DNA from: Polynucleobacter paneuropaeus
GTDB taxonomy: Bacteria; Pseudomonadota; Gammaproteobacteria; Burkholderiales; Burkholderiaceae
Assembly (NCBI RefSeq): GCF_003261235.1
Contig: NZ_CP030085.1
Location: forward strand, 1,767,241-1,831,240
Reading direction: 5' to 3'
Length of the DNA: 64,000 nucleotides
A program made the position numbers and the translations under genes. Shown piece after piece: positions 42,467 to 49,180 of the stretch. Each line of letters opens with the position of its first letter. The stretch's first letter is position 1. The notes beneath the pieces are model-generated. The model was given only the letters and a program-made list of their open reading frames with translations. It was not told the origin of the DNA and made no database searches.

Positions 42467-43333
42467 ATGGAAAACGCCCCAATCGTCAAAACCTTTTTTG
42501 ATGCGCCCACCTGGACCTTTACCCATGTGGTTTATGAAGAGCCAGGGAGTCAATGTGCAATTATCGATTCTGTGCTTAATTATGATCCTAAGTCAGGGCG
42601 AACAAGCACCCAATCAGCAGATGAGGTCATTGAATTTATTCGACATCAAAACTTGCAAGTTAATTGGATCTTAGAAACTCATGCTCATGCGGATCATCTA
42701 ACGGCAGGTTCTTATATCAAGAAGCATGTTGGTGGCAAGCTGGCAATTGGTAAGCACATCCAAGAAGTTCAAGCAGTTTTCAAAAACATTTTTCATTTAG
42801 AAGATGCATTTCAAGCTAACGGATCTCAATTTGACCATTTGATTGAAGCAGATGAAGAATTGCCTTTGGGTAACCTAAAAATGAAAGCACTATTTGTACC
42901 CGGACACACTCCAGCTTGCATGGCTTATGTAATAGGCGATGCTATTTTTGTGGGTGACACAATGTTTATGGCTGATGTTGGTACAGCTAGATGTGACTTT
43001 CCTGGTGGTGATGCACATGCTTTATATAAATCGGTAAAGAGAATATTAAGTTTTCCTGATGAGACTAGGCTATATATGTGTCATGACTACCCGCCAAATG
43101 ATCGGGAAGTAGTCTATGTAACAACAGTTGGCGAAGAGCGTCAACATAACATTCATATCCACGATGGCATTTCAGAACAAGACTTTGTGGCGATGAGAAC
43201 AGCAAGAGACTCTACCTTAGAGATGCCCGTATTAATTTTGCCGTCAGTCCAAGTAAATATTCGTGCAGGTGAGTTTCCTCCCAAAGAGGCGAATGGTGTT
43301 TCTTATCTAAAGATTCCATTAAATTATTTATAA
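42467..43333 (+). CDS. ETHE1-like persulfide dioxygenase, copy 2
   Basis: 288 residues, two shorter at the N-terminus than copy 1. THAHADHL, PGHTPACMAYV and GDTMFMADVGTARCDF are kept. Differences from copy 1 cluster in surface loops. Together with sorAB and the exporter it makes a complete persulfide-sulfite-sulfate set. Confidence 0.88.
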   Translation: MENAPIVKTFFDAPTWTFTHVVYEEPGSQCAIIDSVLNYDPKSGRTSTQSADEVIEFIRHQNLQVNWILETHAHADHLTAGSYIKKHVGGKLAIGKHIQEVQAVFKNIFHLEDAFQANGSQFDHLIEADEELPLGNLKMKALFVPGHTPACMAYVIGDAIFVGDTMFMADVGTARCDFPGGDAHALYKSVKRILSFPDETRLYMCHDYPPNDREVVYVTTVGEERQHNIHIHDGISEQDFVAMRTARDSTLEMPVLILPSVQVNIRAGEFPPKEANGVSYLKIPLNYL

Positions 43334-43362
43334 AGTGGCATTGCAGGGGCTTAATCAGTGCA

Positions 43363-43404
43363 GGGATGAATCATCCCCCCCACACAACTGTCCTTTTAAA
43401 GGAC
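43363..43404. repeat. structured module, cassette 13 right end
   Basis: The hairpin is GGGATG-AAT-CATCCC (43363-43377), a different sequence from GGGAT-GACAA-ATCCC with full pairing kept. GTCCTTTTAAAGGAC follows at 43390-43404, then GATGGGGATATCCG. Confidence 0.83.
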
Positions 43405-43462
43405 GCTTATTGATGGGGATATCCGAGACTAATTACATCTAACCCCACCAAGCCCAAAAGAA

Positions 43463-43485
43463 AATAGCCCAACAAGTGGGCTATT
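43463..43485 (-). terminator. intrinsic terminator, cassette 14
   Basis: AATAGCCCA-CTTGT-TGGGCTATT followed by TTCTTTT on the minus strand. Confidence 0.9.
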
Positions 43486-43493
43486 GAGATTCT

Positions 43494-43540
43494 TGGTGGC
43501 CCGGGGCGGAATCGACCAGGGCTGAGGATGTCTGATCCTA
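43494..43540 (-). repeat. tRNA-Phe 3' fragment R14
   Basis: TGGTGGCCCGGGGCGG and AATCGACCAGGG, then GAGGATGTCTGATCCTA. The TAG stop of the next gene is part of this hairpin. Confidence 0.92.
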
Positions 43541-43969
43541 GCTAGCTTGCTTGTGCCACTTCTGCTTTTCCTCGGGGCTCATATTTTCCCATTTGGCTTT
43601 ACGGGCCTTCATCTCAGCCTGCTCTTCAGGCGTTAGTCCATCAAAGAAAGTCTTTCTCTCTGCTTTCATTTTCTCTTTTTGCTCAGGAGTAATTGATTGC
43701 CATTGAGCCTTCATTTTCTCGTGAACCAACTTGCGATCTTCAGGGCTTAAAGCCTTCATTTGATCGCGCATCTTATGCCAGTATTCTTTACGCTCTTCTG
43801 GAGTAGCCTTAAGTAATGCGGCATCTGTTTGTTTCATTTGCTCAAGGCGCTGATCAAATGTTAGGTTGATGTTTGCCAACGGATTTGGTGGTTCAGGTAT
43901 CGCCGCACCGGCCAAAGAAAATACAGACATACCAAATAGCAGTCCCACTACAAATTTCTTAGAACTCAT
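43538..43969 (-). CDS. secreted helical protein with Pro-Glu repeats (DUF3106-like)
   Basis: 143 residues. Signal peptide ending near residue 22, then five repeats of about 22 residues, each starting with a TPEE or SPEE-like turn (ATPEERKEYWHKM, LSPEDRKLVHEKM, ITPEQKEKM, LTPEEQAEM, MSPEEKQKW). The pattern resembles DUF3106 and periplasmic metal-sensor-like helical proteins. The stop codon lies in the tRNA-derived repeat. Confidence 0.72.
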   Translation of the reverse strand: MSSKKFVVGLLFGMSVFSLAGAAIPEPPNPLANINLTFDQRLEQMKQTDAALLKATPEERKEYWHKMRDQMKALSPEDRKLVHEKMKAQWQSITPEQKEKMKAERKTFFDGLTPEEQAEMKARKAKWENMSPEEKQKWHKQAS

Positions 43970-44041
43970 AACTCCCCCTCTTGTTAGTTATTCCTCATTC
44001 TAGCCCCGACTAACGAATCCTCATCCCCCCGACCAAAAGAA

Positions 44042-44064
44042 AATAGCCCAACAAGTGGGCTATT
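44042..44064 (-). terminator. intrinsic terminator, cassette 15
   Basis: AATAGCCCA-CTTGT-TGGGCTATT followed by TTCTTTT on the minus strand. Confidence 0.9.
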
Positions 44065-44072
44065 GAGATTCT

Positions 44073-44121
44073 TGGTGGCCCGGGGCGGAATCGACCAGGG
44101 CCTCAGGAGACTCGCATCCTA
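44073..44121 (-). repeat. tRNA-Phe 3' fragment R15
   Basis: TGGTGGCCCGGGGCGG and AATCGACCAGGGCC, then AGGAGACTCGCATCCT, a variant of the distal hairpin. Confidence 0.9.
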
Positions 44122-44129
44122 CCTCTAGA

Positions 44130-44348
44130 CTACTTCCAGCTAAGGTTCAGCTTCTTATGCGAAGCGGCACAATCTCTCAAATAGAGATTAATGAGGCTTT
44201 GATAAGGAATTCCAACTTCTTCTGATACAGATTTGAAGTAACTCACTGAATCCTCATCCAATCTAATGGTAATGGGCTTCTTGAGCACAGAAGCATATGG
44301 GTTTTTACGAGCCTTTGAGAAATCATATTCTTTACGCATCTTCATCAC
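44130..44348 (-). CDS. brnA: BrnA-type antitoxin
   Basis: 72 residues; KPITIRLDEDSVSYFKSVSE and GIPYQSLINLYLRDC form the ribbon-helix-helix DNA-binding fold of BrnA/CopG-like antitoxins. It follows brnT by two bases in the usual toxin-first order of this family. Confidence 0.9.
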   Translation of the reverse strand: MMKMRKEYDFSKARKNPYASVLKKPITIRLDEDSVSYFKSVSEEVGIPYQSLINLYLRDCAASHKKLNLSWK

Positions 44349-44350
44349 CT

Positions 44351-44644
44351 TTAATAAGCTTTTGACTCTTTAGGGGTTGCCTTACGAGCCGAAATAATAC
44401 GAACGACATTACCCTCGCTTCGATAGCAATGGCAAACCAAAATCACACGAAGAGAATGGCTTACTCCCAGCAAGATAAATCTGTCTTCATCCTCCGAATG
44501 ATCGGGGTCGGAAATTAACTTAGCACTTTCATCATAAAACACAGATTTCGCCTCTTCAAAAGAAATACCGTGTTTCTTTAGATTGGCCGAAGCTTTTCTG
44601 GGCTCCCATTCAAATCGTAACAAAGTCATATGTACATTGTACAT
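44351..44644 (-). CDS. brnT: BrnT-type ribonuclease toxin
   Basis: 97 residues (92 if the ATG at 44629 is used). FEWEPRKASANLKKHGISFE near residue 11 and RFILLGVSHSLRVILVCHCY plus VVRIISARKATPKE are the BrnT signatures. BrnT is a RelE-fold RNase. Both possible starts lie in the operator palindrome and lack a ribosome binding site, so the mRNA may be leaderless. Confidence 0.92.
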   Translation of the reverse strand: MYNVHMTLLRFEWEPRKASANLKKHGISFEEAKSVFYDESAKLISDPDHSEDEDRFILLGVSHSLRVILVCHCYRSEGNVVRIISARKATPKESKAY

Positions 44645-44646
44645 AT
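44628..44646. promoter_or_regulatory. brnTA operator palindrome
   Basis: ATATGTACA-T-TGTACATAT, perfect 9-bp arms. It covers the toxin start codons, and the AT-rich TAATTAATAT beside it could be the -10. Autorepression by BrnA-BrnT is expected from the family. Confidence 0.82.
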
Positions 44647-44683
44647 ATTAATTAGAAGGAGCAAGTCCGCCTGACCAAAAGAA

Positions 44684-44708
44684 AATACCCCGCACGAAGC
44701 AGGGCATT
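44684..44708 (-). terminator. intrinsic terminator, cassette 16
   Basis: AATGCCCTGC-TTCGT-GCGGGGTATT followed by TTC on the minus strand; same family as 13992-14016. Confidence 0.85.
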
Positions 44709-44718
44709 ATTTAAATCT

Positions 44719-44763
44719 TGGTGGCCCGGGGCGGAATCCACAAGAGCCGAGGATATCTAATCC
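44719..44763 (-). repeat. tRNA-Phe 3' fragment R16
   Basis: TGGTGGCCCGGGGCGG then GAATCCACAAGAGCCG, with several changes in the T-loop part, and GAGGATATCTAATCC. Confidence 0.88.
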
Positions 44764-44774
44764 ACTTTCAACAC

Positions 44775-45305
44775 TTACTTCATATGACCCGCATGCTCTG
44801 CTGGCACCTCATGATTCATTTCCATTAAATGCGGGGCCTGGTATCCCAATATCGCAGGATCAAGCATTCCTGAAATCATTGCCACATGGCCAAACACTAA
44901 GAACACGGCAACACATATCGCATGAATCTTTAACTTACCCATTTGGTCTAGTGCTCGATTAACTAAACCGAACTCTTGTAAGGCAATCCAGATCAGCGGC
45001 AATCCTGCGATTACATAAGTGCTAACAGCGATTACATCAATCACTGTTCTCCACTCGCCTGCCTGTGTAATAGGAATAATGGCATTAGTCACAATGTAGT
45101 AAATGATCCCAACAAAGTAAACGCCCACAGCCATTCCAGAAAAGCGATTGAGGTAATAAACAGCACCATCGAACTTGCGAGTAAAGAGGAGATATAACTC
45201 AGTAATAGCTAAGGTTTCGGCCAAAACAATTGGGATGGCCATAAAAATAATTAAATTCCAGGGCTGATTAACAGCCAATAACTCCATGTAGTGAGTCATG
45301 TTCAT
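44775..45305 (-). CDS. multi-pass membrane protein, possibly DUF6803-like
   Basis: 176 residues with about five membrane spans and a His/Met-rich C-terminus (HLMEMNHEVPAEHAGHMK) that may bind metal. The N-terminus MNMTHYMELLAVNQPWNLI looks familiar from proteins annotated as DUF6803; I am not certain. AGAAAT lies before the ATG. Function unknown. Confidence 0.65.
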   Translation of the reverse strand: MNMTHYMELLAVNQPWNLIIFMAIPIVLAETLAITELYLLFTRKFDGAVYYLNRFSGMAVGVYFVGIIYYIVTNAIIPITQAGEWRTVIDVIAVSTYVIAGLPLIWIALQEFGLVNRALDQMGKLKIHAICVAVFLVFGHVAMISGMLDPAILGYQAPHLMEMNHEVPAEHAGHMK

Positions 45306-45373
45306 AAGATTTCTCCAAAATATATGTGTGACTAACTGTCACAAATCAAACTAACTTGAATTACTAAATTAGC

Positions 45374-45712
45374 TTAGACTTTTGGAGGCCTATAGATGAA
45401 GTTGATTGCTGACTTGAGGGCCAATAATGAGCTACTTGAGGGCGGTGCTTGCGTTGAGACGGCCGATAGCTCGATGTTTAATGTTGGCATAACTACCAAA
45501 CCCAAACAGCACTGGTAGCTGTCGCCATGGCAGGGCTGATTGGTATTTGTATCGTGAGAATTACTCGCCACCTCATCACAATGATGGGCTGAGTTATCAG
45601 TAATAGTAACTTGATGCTGAGGCTGATGTGCCGATAAATCAATGGGCATCACTGCCGCATGAATCAAGCTGGCAAATAGACTAAAACAAAGGGCAAGGCA
45701 TATCCTTCTCAT
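45374..45712 (-). CDS. small secreted Cys/His protein (CopL-like layout)
   Basis: 112 residues, signal peptide (LALCFSLFASLIHA), then a His/Cys-rich segment (HHCDEVASNS, CHGDSYQCC) and a C-terminal FIYRPPKV. It resembles small proteins found next to copper or other metal genes. A regulatory or metal-binding role is inferred only. Confidence 0.6.
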   Translation of the reverse strand: MRRICLALCFSLFASLIHAAVMPIDLSAHQPQHQVTITDNSAHHCDEVASNSHDTNTNQPCHGDSYQCCLGLVVMPTLNIELSAVSTQAPPSSSSLLALKSAINFIYRPPKV

Positions 45713-45742
45713 AATTTAATTCTATGCCCATTTGCTAAATTT

Positions 45743-45757
45743 GTCGTTTTAAACGAC
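45743..45757. repeat. palindrome GTCGTTTTAAACGAC between divergent genes
   Basis: Perfect copy in the 84-base space between the CopL-like gene and the DUF3147 gene. Confidence 0.88.
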
Positions 45758-45796
45758 ATTCCTATAATGGGGCAAGCACACACAATAAAGGCTTCT

Positions 45797-46147
45797 ATGG
45801 CTTGGATCATCGCAAAGTATCTATTAACAGCAGGGATGGTTGTATTCATATCCGAGGTTGCCAAACGCAGTGATCGATTAGGTGGCTTTATTGCGGCATT
45901 GCCCGTAATGACTCTTTTAACTCTTGTGTGGCTGTATGCAGAAAACCAACCTGAAGAGAAAATTGCTAATCACGCCTATTACACCTTTTGGTATGTGATT
46001 CCAACGCTACCGATGTTTCTACTTTTTCCTTACCTACTACCAAGGCTGGGGTTCTGGATGACTATGGGAACTTGCGTAGTGGCAACGGTTATCTGCTTTG
46101 GCTTATTTGCCTTGGTGATGAAGAGCTTTGGAATTAACCTTCTGTAA
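45797..46147 (+). CDS. DUF3147 small membrane protein
   Basis: 116 residues from the ATG at 45797, preceded by AAAGG. Four membrane segments: MAWIIAKYLLTAGMVVFISE, FIAALPVMTLLTLVWLYAE, FWYVIPTLPMFLLFPYLL and the C-terminal one. The pattern matches DUF3147. Function unknown. Confidence 0.75.
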   Translation: MAWIIAKYLLTAGMVVFISEVAKRSDRLGGFIAALPVMTLLTLVWLYAENQPEEKIANHAYYTFWYVIPTLPMFLLFPYLLPRLGFWMTMGTCVVATVICFGLFALVMKSFGINLL

Positions 46148-46152
46148 ATGAA

Positions 46153-46174
46153 AAAACCACCCGAAGGTGGTTTT
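46153..46174. terminator. terminator, cassette 17
   Basis: AAAACCACC-CGAA/UUCG-GGTGGTTTT, symmetric and usable in both directions. It ends the DUF3147 gene on the plus strand. Confidence 0.9.
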
Positions 46175-46183
46175 GGTGTTTCT

Positions 46184-46230
46184 TGGTGGCCCGGGGCGGA
46201 ATCGAACCAGGGCCTAGGATGAGAGATCCT
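46184..46230 (-). repeat. tRNA-Phe 3' fragment R17 (nearest the tRNA)
   Basis: TGGTGGCCCGGGGCGG and AATCGAACCAGGGCC, then TAGGATGAGAGATCCT, a perfect hairpin. Confidence 0.92.
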
Positions 46231-46238
46231 TAAGGCTA

Positions 46239-46292
46239 CTAATGGCTATCCTGTCTTGAATGTTGCCCATATAAAACAAGTAAAGCCGCTAC
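46239..46292 (-). pseudogene. 3' tail of a lost gene
   Basis: The minus strand has an open frame ending VAALLVLYGQHSRQDSH and TAG next to R17, exactly where a cassette gene would end. It is cut on its 5' side by the duplicated fragment starting at 46293. Identity unknown; the hydrophobic stretch suggests a membrane protein. Confidence 0.4.
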
Positions 46293-46625
46293 GACTGGAA
46301 TAAGTGGCAGGCAAACTTAAACCTACTGATGCAAGGTCATTACACTGGCACCGAAAATCAAGGTACCTATTTTGGCTATCAAGGGCAAGTGAAGTATCGC
46401 CTTCAACCCGAGCTTCAGCTGGGAGCACAACTATTTTCTTGGCTTGGGCAACTGAATAATTGGAATACTAATCAACAACAGCAAACCAGTGTCGGACCAG
46501 CTATATTTGGGAAAACCAAACTTGGCCGAAAAGAAGCGCTTGTCTATAACGTTGCCTATCTTTGGGGAACAACTACCGCATCCCCAAAAAACACAATACG
46601 TATGCAGGTTGAGTATGAGTTCTAG
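46293..46625 (+). pseudogene. 3' fragment of the outer-membrane barrel gene, duplicated
   Basis: Nearly the same as 35653-35985. About a dozen base changes are seen and all are silent, so the encoded 98-residue C-terminal part is unchanged. No start, signal peptide or ribosome binding site remains. The homology starts abruptly at GACTGGAATAAG and ends at the stop codon. Confidence 0.85.
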
Positions 46626-46687
46626 TAATCGTCGCGCAAATACGAATGTAATAAACTAAAATTGAGTACTCTTTATTTGAGGTTGGT

Positions 46688-47053
46688 ATGAAATATATTC
46701 TCTTCATTTGTCTTTACTCTTTAAGTCTTTCGAGTATTGCCAGCGGCGAAGAAACCTATAAAGCCGTTTGCTCAAACTGTCATGCCTCTGGCCTTAACAA
46801 AGCTCCCGTGCTGGGTGATAAAAAGCAATGGGGAAAGTTGATCAAAGAGGGTCAAGCTCATATTACTTCGGATGGTTATCACGGTGTTGGAGCAATGCCG
46901 CCAAAAGGCGGAAAGTCAGACTTAACAGTGACTGAATTTGCTTATGCGGTGGTTTATATGGCAAACCAAGCTGGGGCTAACTGGAAAGAGCCCGACGAAG
47001 CAATGCTCAAAGATATTAACAAGCGGATTGCCAAAAAGTCATCAAAATCATAA
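46688..47053 (+). CDS. cytochrome c5-like protein
   Basis: 121 residues. Signal peptide (YILFICLYSLSLSSIASG), haem motif CSNCH near residue 33 and distal Met in GAMPPKGG near residue 75. A single-haem class I periplasmic cytochrome. It might accept electrons in the sulfite pathway, but nothing ties them directly. Last gene before the tRNA. Confidence 0.87.
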   Translation: MKYILFICLYSLSLSSIASGEETYKAVCSNCHASGLNKAPVLGDKKQWGKLIKEGQAHITSDGYHGVGAMPPKGGKSDLTVTEFAYAVVYMANQAGANWKEPDEAMLKDINKRIAKKSSKS

Positions 47054-47055
47054 AT

Positions 47056-47168
47056 GTCGTTTTAAACGACATTACAAGCACCGACCCCAAATCAGCGTCG
47101 CTTAAATCGACACTTGACTGGCACAGGGATGACAAATCCCCAATAGATAAAGCGTCCTTTTAAAGGAC
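47056..47168. repeat. structured intercassette module beside tRNA-Phe
   Basis: The most complete copy: GTCGTTTTAAACGAC (47056-47070), GTCGCTTAAATCGAC (47097-47111), GGGAT-GACAA-ATCCC (47126-47140) and GTCCTTTTAAAGGAC (47154-47168). Spacers are ATTACAAGCACCGACC and TTGACTGGCACA. It lies 91 bases from the 3' end of the intact tRNA. Confidence 0.9.
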
Positions 47169-47258
47169 AGTTCATGATGGGGGGATGTGAACGGCAACTG
47201 TAAACCATGTGGTCGGTACCGGACGTAAAGCATGTGTCCGGTACGGACCGAGAATTCT

Positions 47259-47334
47259 TGGTGGCCCGGGGCGGAATCGAACCACCGACACAAGGATTTT
47301 CAATCCTCTGCTCTACCGACTGAGCTACCAGGCC
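47259..47334 (-). tRNA. tRNA-Phe (anticodon GAA)
   Basis: 76 bases with encoded CCA. Acceptor GGCCTGG pairs with CCGGGCC (one G-U), D-arm GCTCAGTCGGTAGAGC, anticodon stem-loop GGATTGAAAATCC with GAA, T-arm GGTGG-TTCGATT-CCGCC. It is the intact parent of the 17 fragments listed above and the right edge of the accessory array. Confidence 0.97.
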
Positions 47335-47450
47335 AAGACTCGGAATTATAACGAATTGGGCTTGGTTTTGATTAAATTCCCCTGGTGACTATTGTTTATG
47401 GCCAGTCCATCTGTGTCAGATAGGTCTTTTATGCCCCGTTAGAATGGGTG

Positions 47451-49160
47451 ATGACTACACAAAGCTTTATACCCGGCAAGGATGCATCGCTTGAATCGAC
47501 GATCGCCACTATGCAGAAAAAGTTGGCGGATCGAGGGTTCTTTCTCAACGAATCTTCTCTTCTGAATCCTGTGGAGGGCATTTGGTCTACACACGTGAAG
47601 GACCAAGATTGCCCTATGTTGTTTGCTAATGGTAAAGGCGCAACAGAATTAGCCGCTCGCGCTAGTGCGTTTGGTGAGTTCTTTGAAAGACTCGGTACAC
47701 ATTACTTTTGGACCCACTTTTATCTAGGCAAGAAAAGGGCTTCAGGCAAGTTCGTGCACTACCCGCAAGAAAAATGGTTTCCTCATGGTGATGGCTCATG
47801 GCCAAGCGAATTACTCAATCCTGAATTGCATTCTTTTTACAACCCTGATGGCGCAATTGATAGCTCTGTCTTGGTTGATCTCAATTCTGGAAATATAGAG
47901 CGAGGAATTTGTGCGCTACCCTACACTCGTCTTCGCGACGGAGAGCTCACTTGGATACCCGTGAATATTATTGGGAATTTGTATGTCAGCAACGGCATGT
48001 CTGCTGGCAACACCATGATGGAAGCCCGCACACAAGCCCTTTCTGAAATTTATGAGCGACACATTAAATATCGAATCATTAGCGAGGGACTTTGTCTGCC
48101 AGACGTACCTGAAGAGGTAATTGCACGCTATCCTAAAATTACAAACGGCATAAAAGGTTTGCGTGATGCTGGCTTTGGAATATTGGTTAAAGATGCCTCG
48201 CTTGGCGGTGAGTATCCCGTCATGAACGTGACCCTATTGCATCCAAAAGATCAGGGCTGCTTTGCTAGCTTTGGCGCCCATCCTCGTTTTGAGATTGCGC
48301 TCGAACGCGCTCTGACTGAACTATTACAAGGTCGCGCCTTAGATTCTTTAGAGAACTTTGCTGCGCCTGGTTTTGATATGGATGAGATTAACTCGGTATC
48401 TAATCTCGAAATTCATTTTGTAGATTCTAGTGGCGTGATTAGCTGGAGCTTTCTAAGCAATCAGCCTGACTTTCCTTTTATAGACTGGAACTTTAGTTCG
48501 ACTACGGAAGAAGATTACAACTGGTTATGCAAGCGTATTGAAAAAGATGGCTGCGATGCTTATGTTGCAGACTTTCCTGAGCAAGGCGCTTACGCATGCC
48601 GAATACTAGTGCCAGGCATGTCAGAAATTTATCCGGTGGAAGACTTGGAGTGGGAGAACAACAGCGTTGGGAATCTCATTCGTCCAGCACTATTGCGCCT
48701 GTCTCAACTCAGTAATTCAGAAATAAAAGATTTGCTAACCGAATTGCAAACACTCAATTTAAATGATGAGCGGCCGCTCTGGGAAATTCTGGGCTTAGCT
48801 ATTCCGGTTGCTACAAGCTGGAAAGAGTTGCGTATCGGCGAACTAAAAACCTTACTTGCTCTAGCGGTAGGTGATAAAGAAGCGGTCCTTGAAGGCTGCG
48901 ATTGGATTGATCACTACAAGCAAATGAATCCTGCGCGCAGACTAGTCTATCGGTGCATTGAAAATTATCTTCAGTTTGATAGCCCTACTGCCTATGAGCA
49001 TTCTCTATCTCTTCTGTATGGTACAGAAATATTGCGCCAAGCTAAAGCTCTTATTAATAGAGATGAGCGCTTCTTTGGTCTTGAGGATCTTGGTGAAAAT
49101 ATGGAGGCCAGCGCAATGCATCAAAGCCTTCTAGCTGCATACGACAAACTATTTACGTAA
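47451..49160 (+). CDS. ycaO: YcaO-family protein, E. coli YcaO type
   Basis: 569 residues from the ATG at 47451. The N-terminus TQSFIPGKDASLESTIATMQ and the nucleotide-binding segment GKGATELAARASAFGEFFERL near residue 63 closely follow E. coli YcaO, which helps RimO methylthiolate ribosomal protein S12. The remaining part (residues about 400-569) is the extra domain of this subgroup. It is a single gene divergent from the tRNA. Confidence 0.9.
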   Translation: MTTQSFIPGKDASLESTIATMQKKLADRGFFLNESSLLNPVEGIWSTHVKDQDCPMLFANGKGATELAARASAFGEFFERLGTHYFWTHFYLGKKRASGKFVHYPQEKWFPHGDGSWPSELLNPELHSFYNPDGAIDSSVLVDLNSGNIERGICALPYTRLRDGELTWIPVNIIGNLYVSNGMSAGNTMMEARTQALSEIYERHIKYRIISEGLCLPDVPEEVIARYPKITNGIKGLRDAGFGILVKDASLGGEYPVMNVTLLHPKDQGCFASFGAHPRFEIALERALTELLQGRALDSLENFAAPGFDMDEINSVSNLEIHFVDSSGVISWSFLSNQPDFPFIDWNFSSTTEEDYNWLCKRIEKDGCDAYVADFPEQGAYACRILVPGMSEIYPVEDLEWENNSVGNLIRPALLRLSQLSNSEIKDLLTELQTLNLNDERPLWEILGLAIPVATSWKELRIGELKTLLALAVGDKEAVLEGCDWIDHYKQMNPARRLVYRCIENYLQFDSPTAYEHSLSLLYGTEILRQAKALINRDERFFGLEDLGENMEASAMHQSLLAAYDKLFT

Positions 49161-49180
49161 TCAATGCAAAGGATACTAAG

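Noticed and set aside
46246..46428. Minus-strand frame of 60 residues over the duplicated barrel fragment
   Set aside because: It is antisense to the pseudogene and has no start signals.
14648..47168. CRISPR array
   Set aside because: The repeats are kilobases apart, differ in type and flank genes; no short regular spacers and no cas genes are present.
9174..47334. Insertion sequences or transposases
   Set aside because: I found no transposase frame or terminal inverted repeat pair with target duplication; mobility here seems to rely on tyrosine recombinases only.
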